From positions 2,046,001 through 2,110,000 of the forward strand of contig CATOTF010000002.1 of NCBI GenBank assembly GCA_951813045.1: a stretch of 64,000 bases of DNA, written 5' to 3'. Position numbers and translations under genes: made by a program. The notes under the pieces are model-generated. The model worked only from the letters and a program-made list of their open reading frames with translations. It ran no database searches and was not told the origin of the DNA. The DNA comes from an uncultured Rhizobiaceae bacterium. Its GTDB lineage: Bacteria > Pseudomonadota > Alphaproteobacteria > Rhizobiales > Rhizobiaceae. This document shows, in pieces, positions 1-9,540 of this stretch. Each line of letters opens with the position of its first letter. Position 1 is the stretch's first letter.

Positions 1-1
1 T

Positions 2-349
2 GTGCCAGAAGGCTCTTCACGGGAGCAGGTTTTATTGTCTCTGGGTACGCCATCAACGACATTAACGCGAAATGATGGTGGCGAGACATTCTATTACATC
101 AGCCTTAAAAAGACCCGCCCCGTCGCATTTGCCAGACCCAGGGTGGTGGATCAACGCGTTCTTGCCCTTTATCTTAGTGAAGAAAACACCGTTCAGCAGA
201 TTGCAAACTACGGACTGAAAGACGGTAAAGTATTTGATTTTGTTGGACGGGTGACACCAACTGGCGGCAAGGACCTGTCATTCATCGGGCAATTATTGGC
301 AAGTGGTGCAGGTGCAGCTGGTGCGATTAATCCGTTTGGTCGACGCTAA
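2..349 (+). CDS. bamE: Outer-membrane assembly factor BamE, 3' part
   Basis: This is the C-terminal part of a BamE (SmpA/OmlA) lipoprotein, a small subunit of the BAM complex that inserts beta-barrel proteins into the outer membrane. The reading frame is open to the window edge, so the signal peptide and lipobox lie outside; the GTG at base 2 is not the true start. What is visible is the conserved core SREQVLLSLGTPSTT, followed by FYYIS, VVDQRVLALYL and NYGLKDGKVFDF, which is the typical alphaproteobacterial arrangement. The C-terminus is Gly/Ala rich and ends in PFGRR. Its stop codon abuts the stop of the convergent MFS gene with no intervening base, so no room exists for a separate terminator. 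Confidence 0.88.
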   Translation: MPEGSSREQVLLSLGTPSTTLTRNDGGETFYYISLKKTRPVAFARPRVVDQRVLALYLSEENTVQQIANYGLKDGKVFDFVGRVTPTGGKDLSFIGQLLASGAGAAGAINPFGRR

Positions 350-1576
350 TCAGCTTTGGACTGGCTTCGATGTAAATTGAAGCCAGAGCAAGGACAGTAA
401 GCATATCCCAACCACAGGAAATACCGTGTAGTTGATGGCGTTCCAACCGTTGGCACCAAACGCATTGAGCATTTGTCCTGACATGAACGAGCCGAAAGCT
501 ACCGATCCAAAAAGCAGAAAATCGTTGGCTCCCTGCGCCTTGGCTTTTTCTTCGGGTCGGTATGTATCGGTCAGCATAGCGGTTGCTCCAATGAAACCGA
601 AGTTCCAGCCAAAACCGAGCAAAATCAGCGCAGCGTAAAAATTGGTCAGGCTGATTCCCTGTAATGCAATTACAGCGCAAACCGCCAGGAGGAACATCCC
701 GGTCACAACAATCCTCTCTTTACCAAATCTTGCAATCAGGTTTCCGGTGAAAAAACTTGGGCCAAACATGGCCATCACGTGCCACTGAATACCAAGGGTC
801 GATTCATCAGGGTTAAATCCACACAGCATCATGGCTAGTGGTGCACCCGTCATGACGAATGACATGAGGGCGTAGGACCCAATCGCACAAATTACAGACA
901 CGATAAATCGCGGTTGAGAAACTATCTCCATAAGTGGCCTGCCCGTATCGGTTCCTCGCCGCTCCTCCTTACTGGGTGGTGCATCAAAACGCAGAAAAAA
1001 CAGGACAACGATACCAGCGAACAATAGAAAAGCGCTGGCAAAATAAGCGCCTGCAAACTCAATTGGCGAAAACATGTCTCGAAATGCAATAGCGGTTTGA
1101 GGGCCAATAACGGCGGCAAATATACCGCCCGCCAAAACCCATGAAATTGCCTTGGGTTTGAAATCGGGCGTTCCCTGGTCGGCTGCCGCAAATCTATATT
1201 GCTGGGTAAATGACCCGCCACATCCTGCCGTTATCATACCAACACAAAACATCAGGAAGCTTCCGACAAATATTGCGTAGGTAGAAATCAGGGCACCGAT
1301 GATGCCAACGACTGCTCCGGACATAAACCCATAACGCCGCCCTACGCGGGACATGAATATCGCTGCAGGAATTGCCCCCAACGCAACACCCAGATTGTAA
1401 CCGGATACCGGTACAGTCGCCAAAGACTTGTCATCGTCCAGAAGATAGATGCCGACGAGACCGCCTAGCGCAATCGCGATTGGCGTGGCTGCTCCACAAA
1501 AAGCCTGAGCCGACGCCAGCAGTAAGGCGTTACGTTTGGCCGACTTGTTTGGGTCGACGGAAGTTTCAACGTTCAT
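350..1576 (-). CDS. MFS family permease
   Basis: This 408-residue integral membrane protein has about twelve hydrophobic segments. The loop SRVGRRYGFM near residue 75 matches the conserved cytoplasmic loop between helices 2 and 3 of the major facilitator superfamily, so it is a secondary transporter of the inner membrane. The substrate cannot be read from the sequence. It lies 8 bp downstream of thiL on the same strand and may be the last gene of that operon, although nothing shows a link to thiamine or flavin transport. The start ATG at 1576 gives a short charged N-terminus (residues 1-15) before the first helix. It is of normal length and intact. Confidence 0.85.
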   Translation of the reverse strand: MNVETSVDPNKSAKRNALLLASAQAFCGAATPIAIALGGLVGIYLLDDDKSLATVPVSGYNLGVALGAIPAAIFMSRVGRRYGFMSGAVVGIIGALISTYAIFVGSFLMFCVGMITAGCGGSFTQQYRFAAADQGTPDFKPKAISWVLAGGIFAAVIGPQTAIAFRDMFSPIEFAGAYFASAFLLFAGIVVLFFLRFDAPPSKEERRGTDTGRPLMEIVSQPRFIVSVICAIGSYALMSFVMTGAPLAMMLCGFNPDESTLGIQWHVMAMFGPSFFTGNLIARFGKERIVVTGMFLLAVCAVIALQGISLTNFYAALILLGFGWNFGFIGATAMLTDTYRPEEKAKAQGANDFLLFGSVAFGSFMSGQMLNAFGANGWNAINYTVFPVVGICLLSLLWLQFTSKPVQS

Positions 1577-1584
1577 AAGAGGCT

Positions 1585-2559
1585 TTAGAAATGAGAATAA
1601 GCGTCTCGATCAAGTGACACTTCTAATCCACCCATGTCCAGTAAAACCGGTTCATCTTCCGCTTCTGTTAACCGACCAATCACCGTGGTCACGACACCAA
1701 CGGCCAACGCGGAATCTTGAAAACTAGCCAAGTATTGTGGCGCAACTGTACAAAATACCTGATAGTCATCCCCTCCGGTCAATATATCTTTCCAAAGTTC
1801 CGGGTTTCCCTTGGCAAGGCGCTCCACATGGGCCGTAACCGGAATTTTGGCGCGATTGATTTGGGCACTTACACCAGAAGCCTCACAAAGTTTAGCACAA
1901 TCCCCAATCAACCCGTCGGATATATCCATTGAAGCAGTGGCATACCGTGCAATCGTCTCGGCCAGTACGACAGGCGGATTGGGAACCTGGTAAGATCGTA
2001 TAAGTGCTTCCGAAATATCATCCGGCGCTGTGAGTTCTCCCACCGCAATTTTTAACCCGATGGCGCTGCTGCCAATCGAGCCGCTTACCACCAGTAAGTC
2101 TGCGGATGAAGCGCCTAAACGACTAGTGTATCGACCCTCCTCCACGACTCCAAACATTGTGACCGATACGCTAAGGCCATTGACCGAACGATATGTATCT
2201 CCACCGGTAAGCTCCAGTCCGTATTCATTCTGGTCATGTGCCAGCCCATTGGTAAAGTGTTTCATGTGAGCATCTTCCCAACTATCGGGCATTCCAAGAG
2301 CCATGGAATAGGCGAAGGGTTTTGCACCTTTTGCAACCATATCGGATACATTTACCCGCAGTGCTTTGCGCGCCACCAAGTCTAACGGGTCGCCGCTTAG
2401 AAAATGAACGTTTTCGGCAATTGCATCCTGTGTGACAACCAGATCATAACCTTCAGGTACTTGCAGCAATGCAGCGTCGTCTTGCAGGCCAAAACTATAT
2501 TTACTTGCCAACGGGGCGAGGTATTTTGAAATCCAACCGAACTCGCCGGGATGGCTCAT
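1585..2559 (-). CDS. thiL: Thiamine-monophosphate kinase
   Basis: ThiL phosphorylates thiamine monophosphate with ATP to give thiamine diphosphate, the last step of cofactor synthesis in the cytoplasm. The 324-residue protein shows the AIR-synthase-like fold markers: GLQDDAALL near residue 25, [13 protein letters not shown] near residue 70, [11 protein letters not shown] near residue 210 and [10 protein letters not shown] near residue 260. These acidic clusters bind the magnesium and the phosphates. It overlaps the preceding nusB stop by 4 bp (ATGA type), showing translational coupling. The arrangement nusB-thiL at the end of the riboflavin block is common in alphaproteobacteria. The gene appears complete and functional. 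Confidence 0.95.
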   Translation of the reverse strand: MSHPGEFGWISKYLAPLASKYSFGLQDDAALLQVPEGYDLVVTQDAIAENVHFLSGDPLDLVARKALRVNVSDMVAKGAKPFAYSMALGMPDSWEDAHMKHFTNGLAHDQNEYGLELTGGDTYRSVNGLSVSVTMFGVVEEGRYTSRLGASSADLLVVSGSIGSSAIGLKIAVGELTAPDDISEALIRSYQVPNPPVVLAETIARYATASMDISDGLIGDCAKLCEASGVSAQINRAKIPVTAHVERLAKGNPELWKDILTGGDDYQVFCTVAPQYLASFQDSALAVGVVTTVIGRLTEAEDEPVLLDMGGLEVSLDRDAYSHF

Positions 2560-3068
2560 CCAGCCTTCCCTTCAGTGCTGTCTTCAGCTTCTTTTTTGGG
2601 ATCCATTTCACCGCTTCGTACATTACGTGCGATACGGTCCAAAACGCCATTCACCATTTTTGGCTCATCGCTTTCAAAGAACGCTTTTGCAACTTCGACA
2701 TATTCGGATACAACGACGCGCGCATCCACATCACGCCTGTTCATCAATTCGAATACCGAAGCGCGCAGGATTGCTCGCAAAGTCGAATCTATCCGAGATA
2801 ACGGCCAATCGTCGGTTAATGCCTGGTGGATAATCGGGTCAATGGATTTTTGTTCTTTTACGACTCCCCCCACGACCCCCCTGAACCATGAAACATCAGC
2901 GTCGAGATAAGTTTCGCCATCAATTTCCCGGCCCAGACGAAAATTCTCGTATTCCGCAACCACTTCAGTAAGACCAGCACCGCCGACGTCCATTTGGTAT
3001 AGTGCCTGCACCGCGGAAAGTCGTGCTGAGCCTCGTTTGTTGGCCGGTTTTGAAGTAGCCTTAGACAA
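2556..3068 (-). CDS. nusB: Transcription antitermination protein NusB
   Basis: NusB binds boxA RNA together with NusE (ribosomal protein S10) and promotes antitermination of rRNA operons. The 170-residue protein has the family pattern [16 protein letters not shown] at its N-terminus, [18 protein letters not shown] in the middle and a conserved C-terminal helix ([14 protein letters not shown]) followed by FVNGVLD-like [10 protein letters not shown]. The last 25 residues are an acidic, Lys-rich tail typical of alphaproteobacterial versions. It overlaps ribH by 8 bp upstream and thiL by 4 bp downstream, so it is translated from the riboflavin operon message. Confidence 0.95.
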   Translation of the reverse strand: MSKATSKPANKRGSARLSAVQALYQMDVGGAGLTEVVAEYENFRLGREIDGETYLDADVSWFRGVVGGVVKEQKSIDPIIHQALTDDWPLSRIDSTLRAILRASVFELMNRRDVDARVVVSEYVEVAKAFFESDEPKMVNGVLDRIARNVRSGEMDPKKEAEDSTEGKAG

Positions 3069-3501
3069 GGAATTTCTCGCGCAGTTTGATCATTTCCAGC
3101 ACCGCGGACGCCGCATGTCCGCCTTTATTCAGCTCGTCCTTTTTCGCTCGGGCGAGCGCCTGAGCCTCATTCTCTACCGTCTGGATTCCGTTTCCAAGTG
3201 CGAGACATTCTGCAATCGTCAAATCCATGATCGCGCGGGCAGATTCAAACGCGACAACCTCATAATGAGTGGTCTCACCGCGTATAACACATCCAAGTGT
3301 GATGAAGCCGTCATAGTGGGTATTGCCTCGACTCATGCCCTCAAGCGCCATTGAAACCGTGGCGGGAATTTCCAGTACACCCGGCACAGGTACATATTCC
3401 CAAGTCGCACCTTCTTTTTTCAACACCTCTTCGGCCCCTTCCACCAGAGCTTTGGAGATATGTGTATAATAAGGCGCGTCGATGATCAGAATATGCGGCA
3501 T
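3061..3501 (-). CDS. ribH: 6,7-dimethyl-8-ribityllumazine synthase
   Basis: RibH condenses 5-amino-6-ribitylamino-uracil with 3,4-dihydroxy-2-butanone 4-phosphate to lumazine, the penultimate step of riboflavin synthesis. The 146-residue length fits the family. Visible signatures are [11 protein letters not shown] near residue 40, the [14 protein letters not shown] segment near residue 70 with the catalytic His, and a C-terminal [11 protein letters not shown] helix. The start ATG at 3501 leads straight into the first beta strand (PHILIIDAP), which is typical. The gene overlaps nusB by 8 bp and follows ribE after 59 bp. Confidence 0.95.
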   Translation of the reverse strand: MPHILIIDAPYYTHISKALVEGAEEVLKKEGATWEYVPVPGVLEIPATVSMALEGMSRGNTHYDGFITLGCVIRGETTHYEVVAFESARAIMDLTIAECLALGNGIQTVENEAQALARAKKDELNKGGHAASAVLEMIKLREKFLV

Positions 3502-3560
3502 GGTTCAGCTCTGTTTCAATTCATGGCGGTCAAAACATGGTGGGGATGTCATGGCAAGGC

Positions 3561-4163
3561 TTATTGTGCGACGGCGGGAAATTCAGCCAGCCGGGCGGCA
3601 TAGCGTGCCATTGTATCGATCTCGATATTGACCTGATCACCGGTTTTGATTGTCCCCCAGGTTGTAACTTCCTGTGAATGTTTGATGAGGAGGACATCAA
3701 AATCACAGCCTTCAACGCCGTTAACAGTCAACGAAGTGCCATTGAGTGCTACTGAGCCCTTAGGCGCGATAAAGCGAGCCAGGCCTTGAGGCGCTTGCAA
3801 TGTATACCGGGTCGCCTCCCCTTCCAACTTTACAGATATTACTTTGGCAAGGCCGTCGATATGGCCTGAGACAATGTGACCACCCAGTTCGTCACCAATT
3901 TTCATCGCCCGTTCCAGGTTCAACCTGGTGCCGATTGTCCAGTCTCGTGCGGTGGTAAGGCGTACCGCCTCTTCCCACGCTTCCACATCATAGGTGTTCT
4001 CAGATTTGGCCACCACCGTGAGACATACACCGTCGTGGGCTATTGATGCTCCGATATCGATGCCATCGGTATCATAGCTGGAGATTACACGGAACAATCT
4101 TCCCTGCGGCAACTGTTCAACGCATTCAACAATGCCAATGTCGCTGATAATTCCCGTAAACAT
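3561..4163 (-). CDS. ribE: Riboflavin synthase, alpha subunit
   Basis: This enzyme disproportionates two molecules of 6,7-dimethyl-8-ribityllumazine into riboflavin and the pyrimidine precursor. The protein has the two-lumazine-binding-domain structure: it begins with the invariant MFTGII, carries the first-domain SIAHDGVCLTV near residue 40, and the second domain holds HIVSGHIDG near residue 98 and SVALNGTSLTVNGV near residue 138. At 200 residues it is of normal size. It starts 2 bp after the ribD stop, so both are surely cotranscribed. In some alphaproteobacterial annotations the same gene is called ribC. Confidence 0.95.
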   Translation of the reverse strand: MFTGIISDIGIVECVEQLPQGRLFRVISSYDTDGIDIGASIAHDGVCLTVVAKSENTYDVEAWEEAVRLTTARDWTIGTRLNLERAMKIGDELGGHIVSGHIDGLAKVISVKLEGEATRYTLQAPQGLARFIAPKGSVALNGTSLTVNGVEGCDFDVLLIKHSQEVTTWGTIKTGDQVNIEIDTMARYAARLAEFPAVAQ

Positions 4164-4165
4164 GG

Positions 4166-5239
4166 TCAGGCTCTCCGGTATAATTCCAATATGTCGTCCC
4201 CCAGATTAAGACGGCGCACAAGTGAAAACGTGCCCGGCACATTATCCTTGTGAACGGGAGATTTGATGCCCCCTTCACCAATTATGCGTTTGGACGAGAA
4301 CAATGCGATTTGATCAACTAAGTCCGCATTCAAAAATGAATGGGCTACTTCGCCACCACCCTCAACCATGATCGTGGAAATTCCCGCGCTTGCCATATCT
4401 TCAACGATTTCAGGCAGAGCCAACCGCCCGTCATGGGTTTCCGCAGCGAACCGCATCACACCAAGTTCCCGCAGTTCATCAGGCAGGACATTTGGAGTAA
4501 TGATCGAAACCGGCGTCGTTTTGGCCGACGCGGCCAATCTGGACTTGGGCTGCAATTGCACCTTTGTATCCAGAACAAATCTATGGGGAGATCGATTTTC
4601 AAGACCGGCCAAACGACAGGTCAATTCCGGATCATCAGCGGCCACTGTCCCGTTCCCGACCAGGATCGCATCATATTCCGCTCTCATACGATGTACGACG
4701 GATCGGGATAGCGGGCCGGTAATGGTCACTTCTTCACCGGGTTTCCCGAGCATATTATCATCTGATACCGCCAATTTTAGAGTAACTTGCGGACGTTTCT
4801 TCTGTTTTCGGTTTAAATACCCTGCAAGGTCGTCTTCTGCGGTCTGCGCGCAACAATCCGTGTCGACAATAACACCAGCGTTGCGCAACATGGCATGCCC
4901 TTTTCCGTCAACTCTGTTGTCAGGGTCAACCCATGCTGTCACAACTCTGCTCACGCCAGCATCAATCAACGCCAAAGCGCAGGGTGGTGTTGCTCCGTGA
5001 TGGGCACAGGGTTCAAGCGAAACATAGGCGGTGGAACCGATGGCCTTCTCTCCAGCCTGATCGATAGCAACCCGTTCAGCATGGGGGCGCCCGCCTTTTG
5101 CGGTAATTCCACGTCCAACAACAACGCCCCCCTTAACCAAAAGAGTGCCGACCGACGGGTTGGTTCCTGTCAAACCTCGATTACGCCTGCAAAAGCGCAG
5201 ACAAGCGGCCATGTATCTTTGATCGTGAGGCGTCAACAT
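4166..5239 (-). CDS. ribD: Bifunctional riboflavin deaminase/reductase RibD
   Basis: RibD deaminates the GTP-derived pyrimidine (N-terminal zinc deaminase) and then reduces its ribose side chain with NADPH (C-terminal domain). The deaminase shows PHAERVAID (zinc His and catalytic Glu) and CAHHGATPPC (two zinc Cys) within residues 45-85. The reductase part begins near residue 140 (RPQVTLKLAVS) and contains MRAEYDAILVGNGTV and IMVEGGGEVAHSF. I place the start at the ATG at 5239; the frame can be extended to a TTG at 5257 (six more residues) but that codon is less likely. nrdR ends 24 bp upstream. Confidence 0.93.
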   Translation of the reverse strand: MLTPHDQRYMAACLRFCRRNRGLTGTNPSVGTLLVKGGVVVGRGITAKGGRPHAERVAIDQAGEKAIGSTAYVSLEPCAHHGATPPCALALIDAGVSRVVTAWVDPDNRVDGKGHAMLRNAGVIVDTDCCAQTAEDDLAGYLNRKQKKRPQVTLKLAVSDDNMLGKPGEEVTITGPLSRSVVHRMRAEYDAILVGNGTVAADDPELTCRLAGLENRSPHRFVLDTKVQLQPKSRLAASAKTTPVSIITPNVLPDELRELGVMRFAAETHDGRLALPEIVEDMASAGISTIMVEGGGEVAHSFLNADLVDQIALFSSKRIIGEGGIKSPVHKDNVPGTFSLVRRLNLGDDILELYRRA

Positions 5240-5263
5240 TAGATAATCATGGCACAAAGCCGA

Positions 5264-5731
5264 TCAAGCGTCATCGGCTGTATCTTGCGACAATTCACCC
5301 AGAATAGATGTGAAATCCGATGCTTCGGTAAAATCGCGATAAACGCTGGCGAACCGAACATAAGCGACTTCATCAAGCCCTTTGAGCCCTTCCATCACCA
5401 TCATACCAATAGCATCCGCATCGACTTCCGGCTCGCCGGAGGACTCCAATCGACGAACAATACCGGAAATCATACGTTCAACCCGAACTTTATCGACATC
5501 GCGTTTACGCAGGGCGACCGAGACAGAGTGGGCAAGTTTTTCTCGATCGAACGGCACTTTGCGCCCGGACTTTTTATTCACCAGAAGTTCGCGCAATTGA
5601 ATGCGTTCAAACGTCGTAAAACGCCCTCCGCAATCGGAACAGATACGGCGGCGACGGATTGCCGTATTATCATCAGTTGGGCGACTGTCTTTAACTTGCG
5701 AATCTTCGCAGCTGCAGAAAGGGCAACGCAT
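5264..5731 (-). CDS. nrdR: Transcriptional repressor NrdR
   Basis: NrdR is the ATP/dATP-sensing repressor of ribonucleotide reductase genes. The 155-residue protein starts with the zinc ribbon MRCPFC and CSDCGGRF (four Cys ligands at about residues 3, 6, 31 and 34), followed by the ATP-cone domain with [14 protein letters not shown] near residue 50 and [11 protein letters not shown] near residue 125. It would recognise NrdR boxes elsewhere in the genome; I see none in this window. Its position between glyA and ribD is the standard alphaproteobacterial order. Confidence 0.96.
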   Translation of the reverse strand: MRCPFCSCEDSQVKDSRPTDDNTAIRRRRICSDCGGRFTTFERIQLRELLVNKKSGRKVPFDREKLAHSVSVALRKRDVDKVRVERMISGIVRRLESSGEPEVDADAIGMMVMEGLKGLDEVAYVRFASVYRDFTEASDFTSILGELSQDTADDA

Positions 5732-5783
5732 GGAGAAATAACCTCTTTAAGCAGCTCGCGTGTTGTCAAGAATATTGATGGAT

Positions 5784-7097
5784 TTATGCACCGGGATAGA
5801 TGGGAAATCGGTCCGTCAATGCAATGACTTCGTTTGCCACTTTCGCCTCTACTTCAGCGTTTCCTTCGTCTCCATTCGTGGCAAGTCCGTCCAACACTTC
5901 CAGAATATGTCGCCCCACCTGTTGGAATTCTGCCACACCAAAACCGCGAGTGGTTGCAGCGGGTGTACCCAGACGAACACCTGAAGTTATGGTCGGTTTT
6001 TCCGGATCAAAAGGAACACCGTTCTTGTTACATGTCATATTTGCCCGGCCAAGCGCAGCCTCAGCGTATTTTCCGGTAACCCCTTTTGGACGAAGGTCAA
6101 CCAGTAAAACGTGAGTGTCGGTACCACCGGACACTAGATCCAGACCACCGGATTTCAATGTTTCTCCCAGAGCAACCGCATTTTCAACAACTCTCGCGGC
6201 GTATGATCGGAATTCCGGCGTTGATGCCTCACCAAAAGCGACGGCTTTTGCTGCAATTACATGCATCAGCGGACCACCTTGAATACCGGGGAAAATTGCA
6301 GAATTCACCTTCTTGGCAATCGCTTCATCATTCGTCAGAATCAGACCACCACGGGGGCCACGTAAGGTTTTGTGGGTCGTGGATGTCGCAACATGGGCAT
6401 GGGGGAATGGGCTTGGGTGTGCTCCACCGGCCACGAGGCCGGCAAAATGCGCCATATCGACAAGGAAATAAGCCCCAACTTCGTCTGCAATCGCCCGGAA
6501 TTTCGCAAAATCAATCTGTCGGGGATAAGCAGATCCGCCAGCAATAATGAGCTTAGGTTGATGTTCTTTGGCAAGCGATGCGACCTCATTAAAATCGATC
6601 AGATCGTCTTCCTTGCGAACACCGTAGTGGATTGCGTTGAACCATTTACCAGATTGATTGGGTTTGGCTCCGTGGGTCAAATGGCCGCCGGCATCTAAGC
6701 TAAGACCAAGAATTGTATCTCCCGGTTTGATCAGTGCTTGAAACACCCCTTGGTTGGCTTGTGAACCGGAATTGGGTTGAACGTTGGCAAACTCGCAATC
6801 AAACAGTTTCTTCACCCGCTCAATAGCAAGTTCCTCTGCGATATCCACGAATTCGCAGCCACCATAATAGCGACGGCCTGGATAACCTTCAGCATATTTA
6901 TTGGTCATTATTGAGCCTTGCGCTTCAAGCACCGCACGAGAAACGATATTCTCCGAAGCGATCAGCTCAACCTCGTGACTCTGACGACCAAGTTCACCTT
7001 TTATCGAGCTAAACAACTCACGGTCCGCATCTGCCAGCGAACGCCCAAAGAATTCGGTAGTGGAATTTCCAGAAGCGGCATTTTCAGCAATTGCCAT
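5784..7097 (-). CDS. glyA: Serine hydroxymethyltransferase
   Basis: GlyA is the PLP enzyme that interconverts serine and glycine while charging tetrahydrofolate with a one-carbon unit. The PLP lysine lies in [13 protein letters not shown]. Other family marks are [28 protein letters not shown] and [15 protein letters not shown] choose the ATG at 7097 because it has a strong Shine-Dalgarno (GGAG followed by six bases); the frame extends to an ATG at 7130, which would add an atypical 11-residue leader. The product is then 437 residues, normal for the family. It heads the block glyA-nrdR-rib-nusB-thiL. Confidence 0.95.
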   Translation of the reverse strand: MAIAENAASGNSTTEFFGRSLADADRELFSSIKGELGRQSHEVELIASENIVSRAVLEAQGSIMTNKYAEGYPGRRYYGGCEFVDIAEELAIERVKKLFDCEFANVQPNSGSQANQGVFQALIKPGDTILGLSLDAGGHLTHGAKPNQSGKWFNAIHYGVRKEDDLIDFNEVASLAKEHQPKLIIAGGSAYPRQIDFAKFRAIADEVGAYFLVDMAHFAGLVAGGAHPSPFPHAHVATSTTHKTLRGPRGGLILTNDEAIAKKVNSAIFPGIQGGPLMHVIAAKAVAFGEASTPEFRSYAARVVENAVALGETLKSGGLDLVSGGTDTHVLLVDLRPKGVTGKYAEAALGRANMTCNKNGVPFDPEKPTITSGVRLGTPAATTRGFGVAEFQQVGRHILEVLDGLATNGDEGNAEVEAKVANEVIALTDRFPIYPGA

Positions 7098-7238
7098 AAC
7101 GTTCTCCAAAACGGATGAAATCCCGGTCAACGTACGTTGCCGAGATTTTCAGATACCGGTTACGATATCTCTTCGATTTCACAGATGCCACAAATAGGGC
7201 ACGCTAATAAGCGTCAAATTAGAAGCTTAACGCGCCTC

Positions 7239-8522
7239 TTACTGATTCAATGCCAGTTCGTCTACACCATCTCTTTGGTATATATCGTCGCGGAACTGAA
7301 CCACACCATTATCCGTTGACCACGCGCTGATATATGTAAAGTAAACGGGTACCGGTTCCGATAGTTTCAAATCCGTCCGTTCACCAGATGCTATAATTTG
7401 TTCAATATTTGAACGGTTCGCCCCCGGTGTTTCTTTTGACAGCCAAACCAGAAGGTCGCGAACGTTCTTAACCCGCACACACCCTGACGAATCAAATCGA
7501 AGTAATTTGTTGAACAAACCCTGTTGAGGGGTGTCATGCATGTAAACGGCATGTGGATTTGGGAAGTTGATCTTAACCGATCCCATCGCATTAATTCGAC
7601 CCGGTTCCTGACGGAACCGGTAATTTACCGCCTCATCCGTGCTCCAATCGACTGTTCTGGGGTCAATCTCAATATTGCTCTTGTCGAATAGAAGTATTTT
7701 GTTGTCTGTCAGATAGTTAGGGTCCTTCCGCATGAGCGGAATAATATCTTTCAGAATGATTGATTTGGGAGCAGTCCAATAAGGATTGAGATTCAACTCA
7801 TATATTTTGGAGTTCAAAATTGGAGTTTGGCGGCTGATCCGACCAACAATAGCGGTGTGCCGTTGAGCAACCCGTGTTCCCTCCACCGCTTCAATTTGGG
7901 CAGCAGGGATGTTGACCATAACATAACGGTTCCCAAGGAAACCCGACATGGCTTTGAGGCGGACAAGATTTGTCTGCAACTGACCCAGCCGAATGTCAGC
8001 TGGTACATTCATGGCCGCGAATGAATACCGTCCCAACACACCATCAGCTGGCAGGCCATGGCGGCGTTGTAACCGCTTAACGGCAGTATCAACATAGGAA
8101 TCAAATTGTGTAGATAAGCCAGATGATGCCGGTAGATCCCCGGAGATAATCAAACGGCGTCGCAGAATTGAAACCGCCTGGGCAGAAGCGCCAAGTTTTA
8201 ATTTTTTATTTGCAGGAACAACAGGCCATCCCCCCGCCCCAACGATCACCTGATATTCGGCAATTGCCTGCTGGATAAAATCGATCGTCTGAGGTGCAAA
8301 AACAGGAATTGAGCTCGCGACCTTTGATGTTCTTACTGACTGAGCATCGAAAACATCGTTCCAGCGGTCTCTATTATTTACGTTCAATATGCGATCAATA
8401 GCCGTTTCCGCCAGCGCATTACCAGATGTAATTGCTCCAGCTCCAAACGCCATTGCACCAGCGAGCAGATTCCGACGAGTCGGATTATCCGTAGAAGAGC
8501 TAACTTTAGTCAATTTCATCAA
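7239..8522 (-). CDS. L,D-transpeptidase (YkuD family), exported
   Basis: This periplasmic enzyme would form or remodel peptidoglycan cross-links through meso-diaminopimelate. The N-terminus TRRNLLAGAMAFGAGA with a preceding Arg pair and a hydrophobic core looks like a Tat or Sec signal ending near NALAE (residue 39). A peptidoglycan-binding-like region follows (RLQRRHGLPADGVLG, about residues 150-170). The catalytic YkuD domain occupies about residues 195-375, with YMHDTPQQGLF and DSSGCVRV giving the His and Cys of the active site. At 427 residues it resembles the long Gram-negative LdtD/YcbB type. A perfect TATAAT and a palindrome stand upstream (see separate entries), and the MarR-type LdtR gene precedes it. 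Confidence 0.88.
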   Translation of the reverse strand: MMKLTKVSSSTDNPTRRNLLAGAMAFGAGAITSGNALAETAIDRILNVNNRDRWNDVFDAQSVRTSKVASSIPVFAPQTIDFIQQAIAEYQVIVGAGGWPVVPANKKLKLGASAQAVSILRRRLIISGDLPASSGLSTQFDSYVDTAVKRLQRRHGLPADGVLGRYSFAAMNVPADIRLGQLQTNLVRLKAMSGFLGNRYVMVNIPAAQIEAVEGTRVAQRHTAIVGRISRQTPILNSKIYELNLNPYWTAPKSIILKDIIPLMRKDPNYLTDNKILLFDKSNIEIDPRTVDWSTDEAVNYRFRQEPGRINAMGSVKINFPNPHAVYMHDTPQQGLFNKLLRFDSSGCVRVKNVRDLLVWLSKETPGANRSNIEQIIASGERTDLKLSEPVPVYFTYISAWSTDNGVVQFRDDIYQRDGVDELALNQ

Positions 8523-8538
8523 ACACCCTCTGGCAATG

Positions 8539-8544
8539 ATTATA
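8539..8544 (-). promoter_or_regulatory. -10 box of the L,D-transpeptidase gene
   Basis: Read on the minus strand this is a perfect TATAAT, 17 bp before the gene start at 8522. No good -35 hexamer stands 16-18 bp upstream (the best is GCATAT), which suits an activator-dependent promoter. Confidence 0.5.
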
Positions 8545-8574
8545 GGCCGAACCTGAGTCCTATATGCCCCAATT

Positions 8575-8596
8575 ATGGTTAACAGATGTTAACCAT
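8575..8596. promoter_or_regulatory. Palindrome, candidate LdtR operator
   Basis: A perfect inverted repeat ATGGTTAACA-GA-TGTTAACCAT with 10-bp arms lies about 30 bp upstream of the TATAAT box of the transpeptidase gene. Its symmetry and length fit a dimeric winged-helix regulator such as the adjacent LdtR. The position, upstream of a promoter without a good -35 box, suggests activation rather than repression. The assignment to LdtR is inference. Confidence 0.5.
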
Positions 8597-8742
8597 GCTA
8601 ATTCATTACGTTACGTCAGATTTTATGTTTTCACAACCTGTTTTCGCAAGCGTATGAACCGGTTAGCCCATAGTTACGACAGCAACAACGGAAAACAAGT
8701 GCATTACATCACCATCGTAGCTTGAAATTCGGCAGCGCAAAT

Positions 8743-8776
8743 GAAAAACCCTCGATTCCGTGCGAAATCAAGGGCT
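8743..8776 (-). terminator. Rho-independent terminator of ldtR
   Basis: On the minus strand a GC-containing stem (CCCTTGATTTC paired with GGAATCGAGGG, one G-T type mismatch each side) is closed by a short GCAC loop and followed by TTTTT. It lies about 85 bp after the ldtR stop codon. Confidence 0.75.
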
Positions 8777-8859
8777 TATAACAATCCAATTGCAGAATTC
8801 TTTGTACTTCACACGATAATTTGATTTAAGTCGGCTGAAATATCCGGCCCAAAGTCGAT

Positions 8860-9372
8860 TTACAGGCGATACAGAATCTGATCCGTCCAGAAACGTTCAA
8901 GACGATGTAAAGATTTGTTCAACTGTTCGAAACTTAACGGATCGATTTCACCGATCTGCTCAAGCGAGCGTGTGTGACGTTCGTAAAGCGCATCCACAGT
9001 ATTTGCGACATCCTTACCCATATCCGTCAGGCTAACGCGTACTGAACGCCGGTCGGTGCGAGACCGCTGGTGGTGAATGTAACCCATATCGACCAACTTC
9101 TTGAGGTTGTAAGAAACGTTGGAACCAAGATAGTAACCACGGGTGCGCAACTCACCTGCTGTTAATTCGGAATCTCCAAGGTTGTAGAGAAGCAACGCCT
9201 GTACAGCATTGATATCGCTACGGCCCTGGCGGTCGAACTCATCTTTGATGACGTCCAAGAGACGGCGGTGCAAACGCTCAACTAAAGTAAGTGCTTCAAG
9301 ATAAACTGGTTTGATATCGCGTTCTGTTGACTCAACAACCTGAGCGACACCGATCATGTCTGAATTATTCAT
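8860..9372 (-). CDS. ldtR: MarR-family regulator, LdtR type
   Basis: This is a 170-residue winged-helix regulator of the MarR superfamily. The DNA-binding region includes LLYNLGDSELTAGELRTRG, SNVSYNLKKLVDMGYI (recognition helix) and SRTDRRSVRVSLT (wing), about residues 65-135. It is placed directly upstream of an L,D-transpeptidase gene; LdtR of rhizobia and Liberibacter is known to act on such a gene, so the identification rests on both the family and the neighbourhood. The ATG at 9372 is preceded by GAGG seven bases upstream and is preferred to the GTG at 9426. It ends at a good terminator, so it is transcribed as its own unit or with DUF6163 upstream. Confidence 0.85.
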   Translation of the reverse strand: MNNSDMIGVAQVVESTERDIKPVYLEALTLVERLHRRLLDVIKDEFDRQGRSDINAVQALLLYNLGDSELTAGELRTRGYYLGSNVSYNLKKLVDMGYIHHQRSRTDRRSVRVSLTDMGKDVANTVDALYERHTRSLEQIGEIDPLSFEQLNKSLHRLERFWTDQILYRL

Positions 9373-9540
9373 AATGTGCCTCGTAATCCCTGTTGTGACG
9401 GTATTTTTGTTTCCGCCTTGAGACACAATCTAAAGGTAACGAATAAAATTTGAGTCAAACGACAAACTTAATCAGATATTACTAAGGAATCTGTAAGTTA
9501 CTGTTTTTATTGAATTTAATAAGTTAGAAAGGCTGAGAAT

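Larger units (their letters stand above)
8523..8859. other. Intergenic region between ldtR and the L,D-transpeptidase gene
   Basis: No open frame of coding character is visible here. It contains the promoter and candidate operator of the transpeptidase gene (8539-8596) and the terminator of ldtR (8743-8776). The rest (about 8600-8740) is AT-rich with nothing recognisable. Confidence 0.6.

Noticed and set aside
4368-5000. Long plus-strand frame of 210 codons opposite ribD
   Set aside because: It is the antisense shadow of ribD, has no ribosome site and no protein-like composition.
5249-5827. 192-codon plus-strand frame opposite nrdR
   Set aside because: Antisense shadow of a well-supported gene; low-complexity and without family features.
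7098-7238. Riboswitch in front of glyA
   Set aside because: The leader is short and shows no conserved glycine, SAM or THF riboswitch core that I can recognise.
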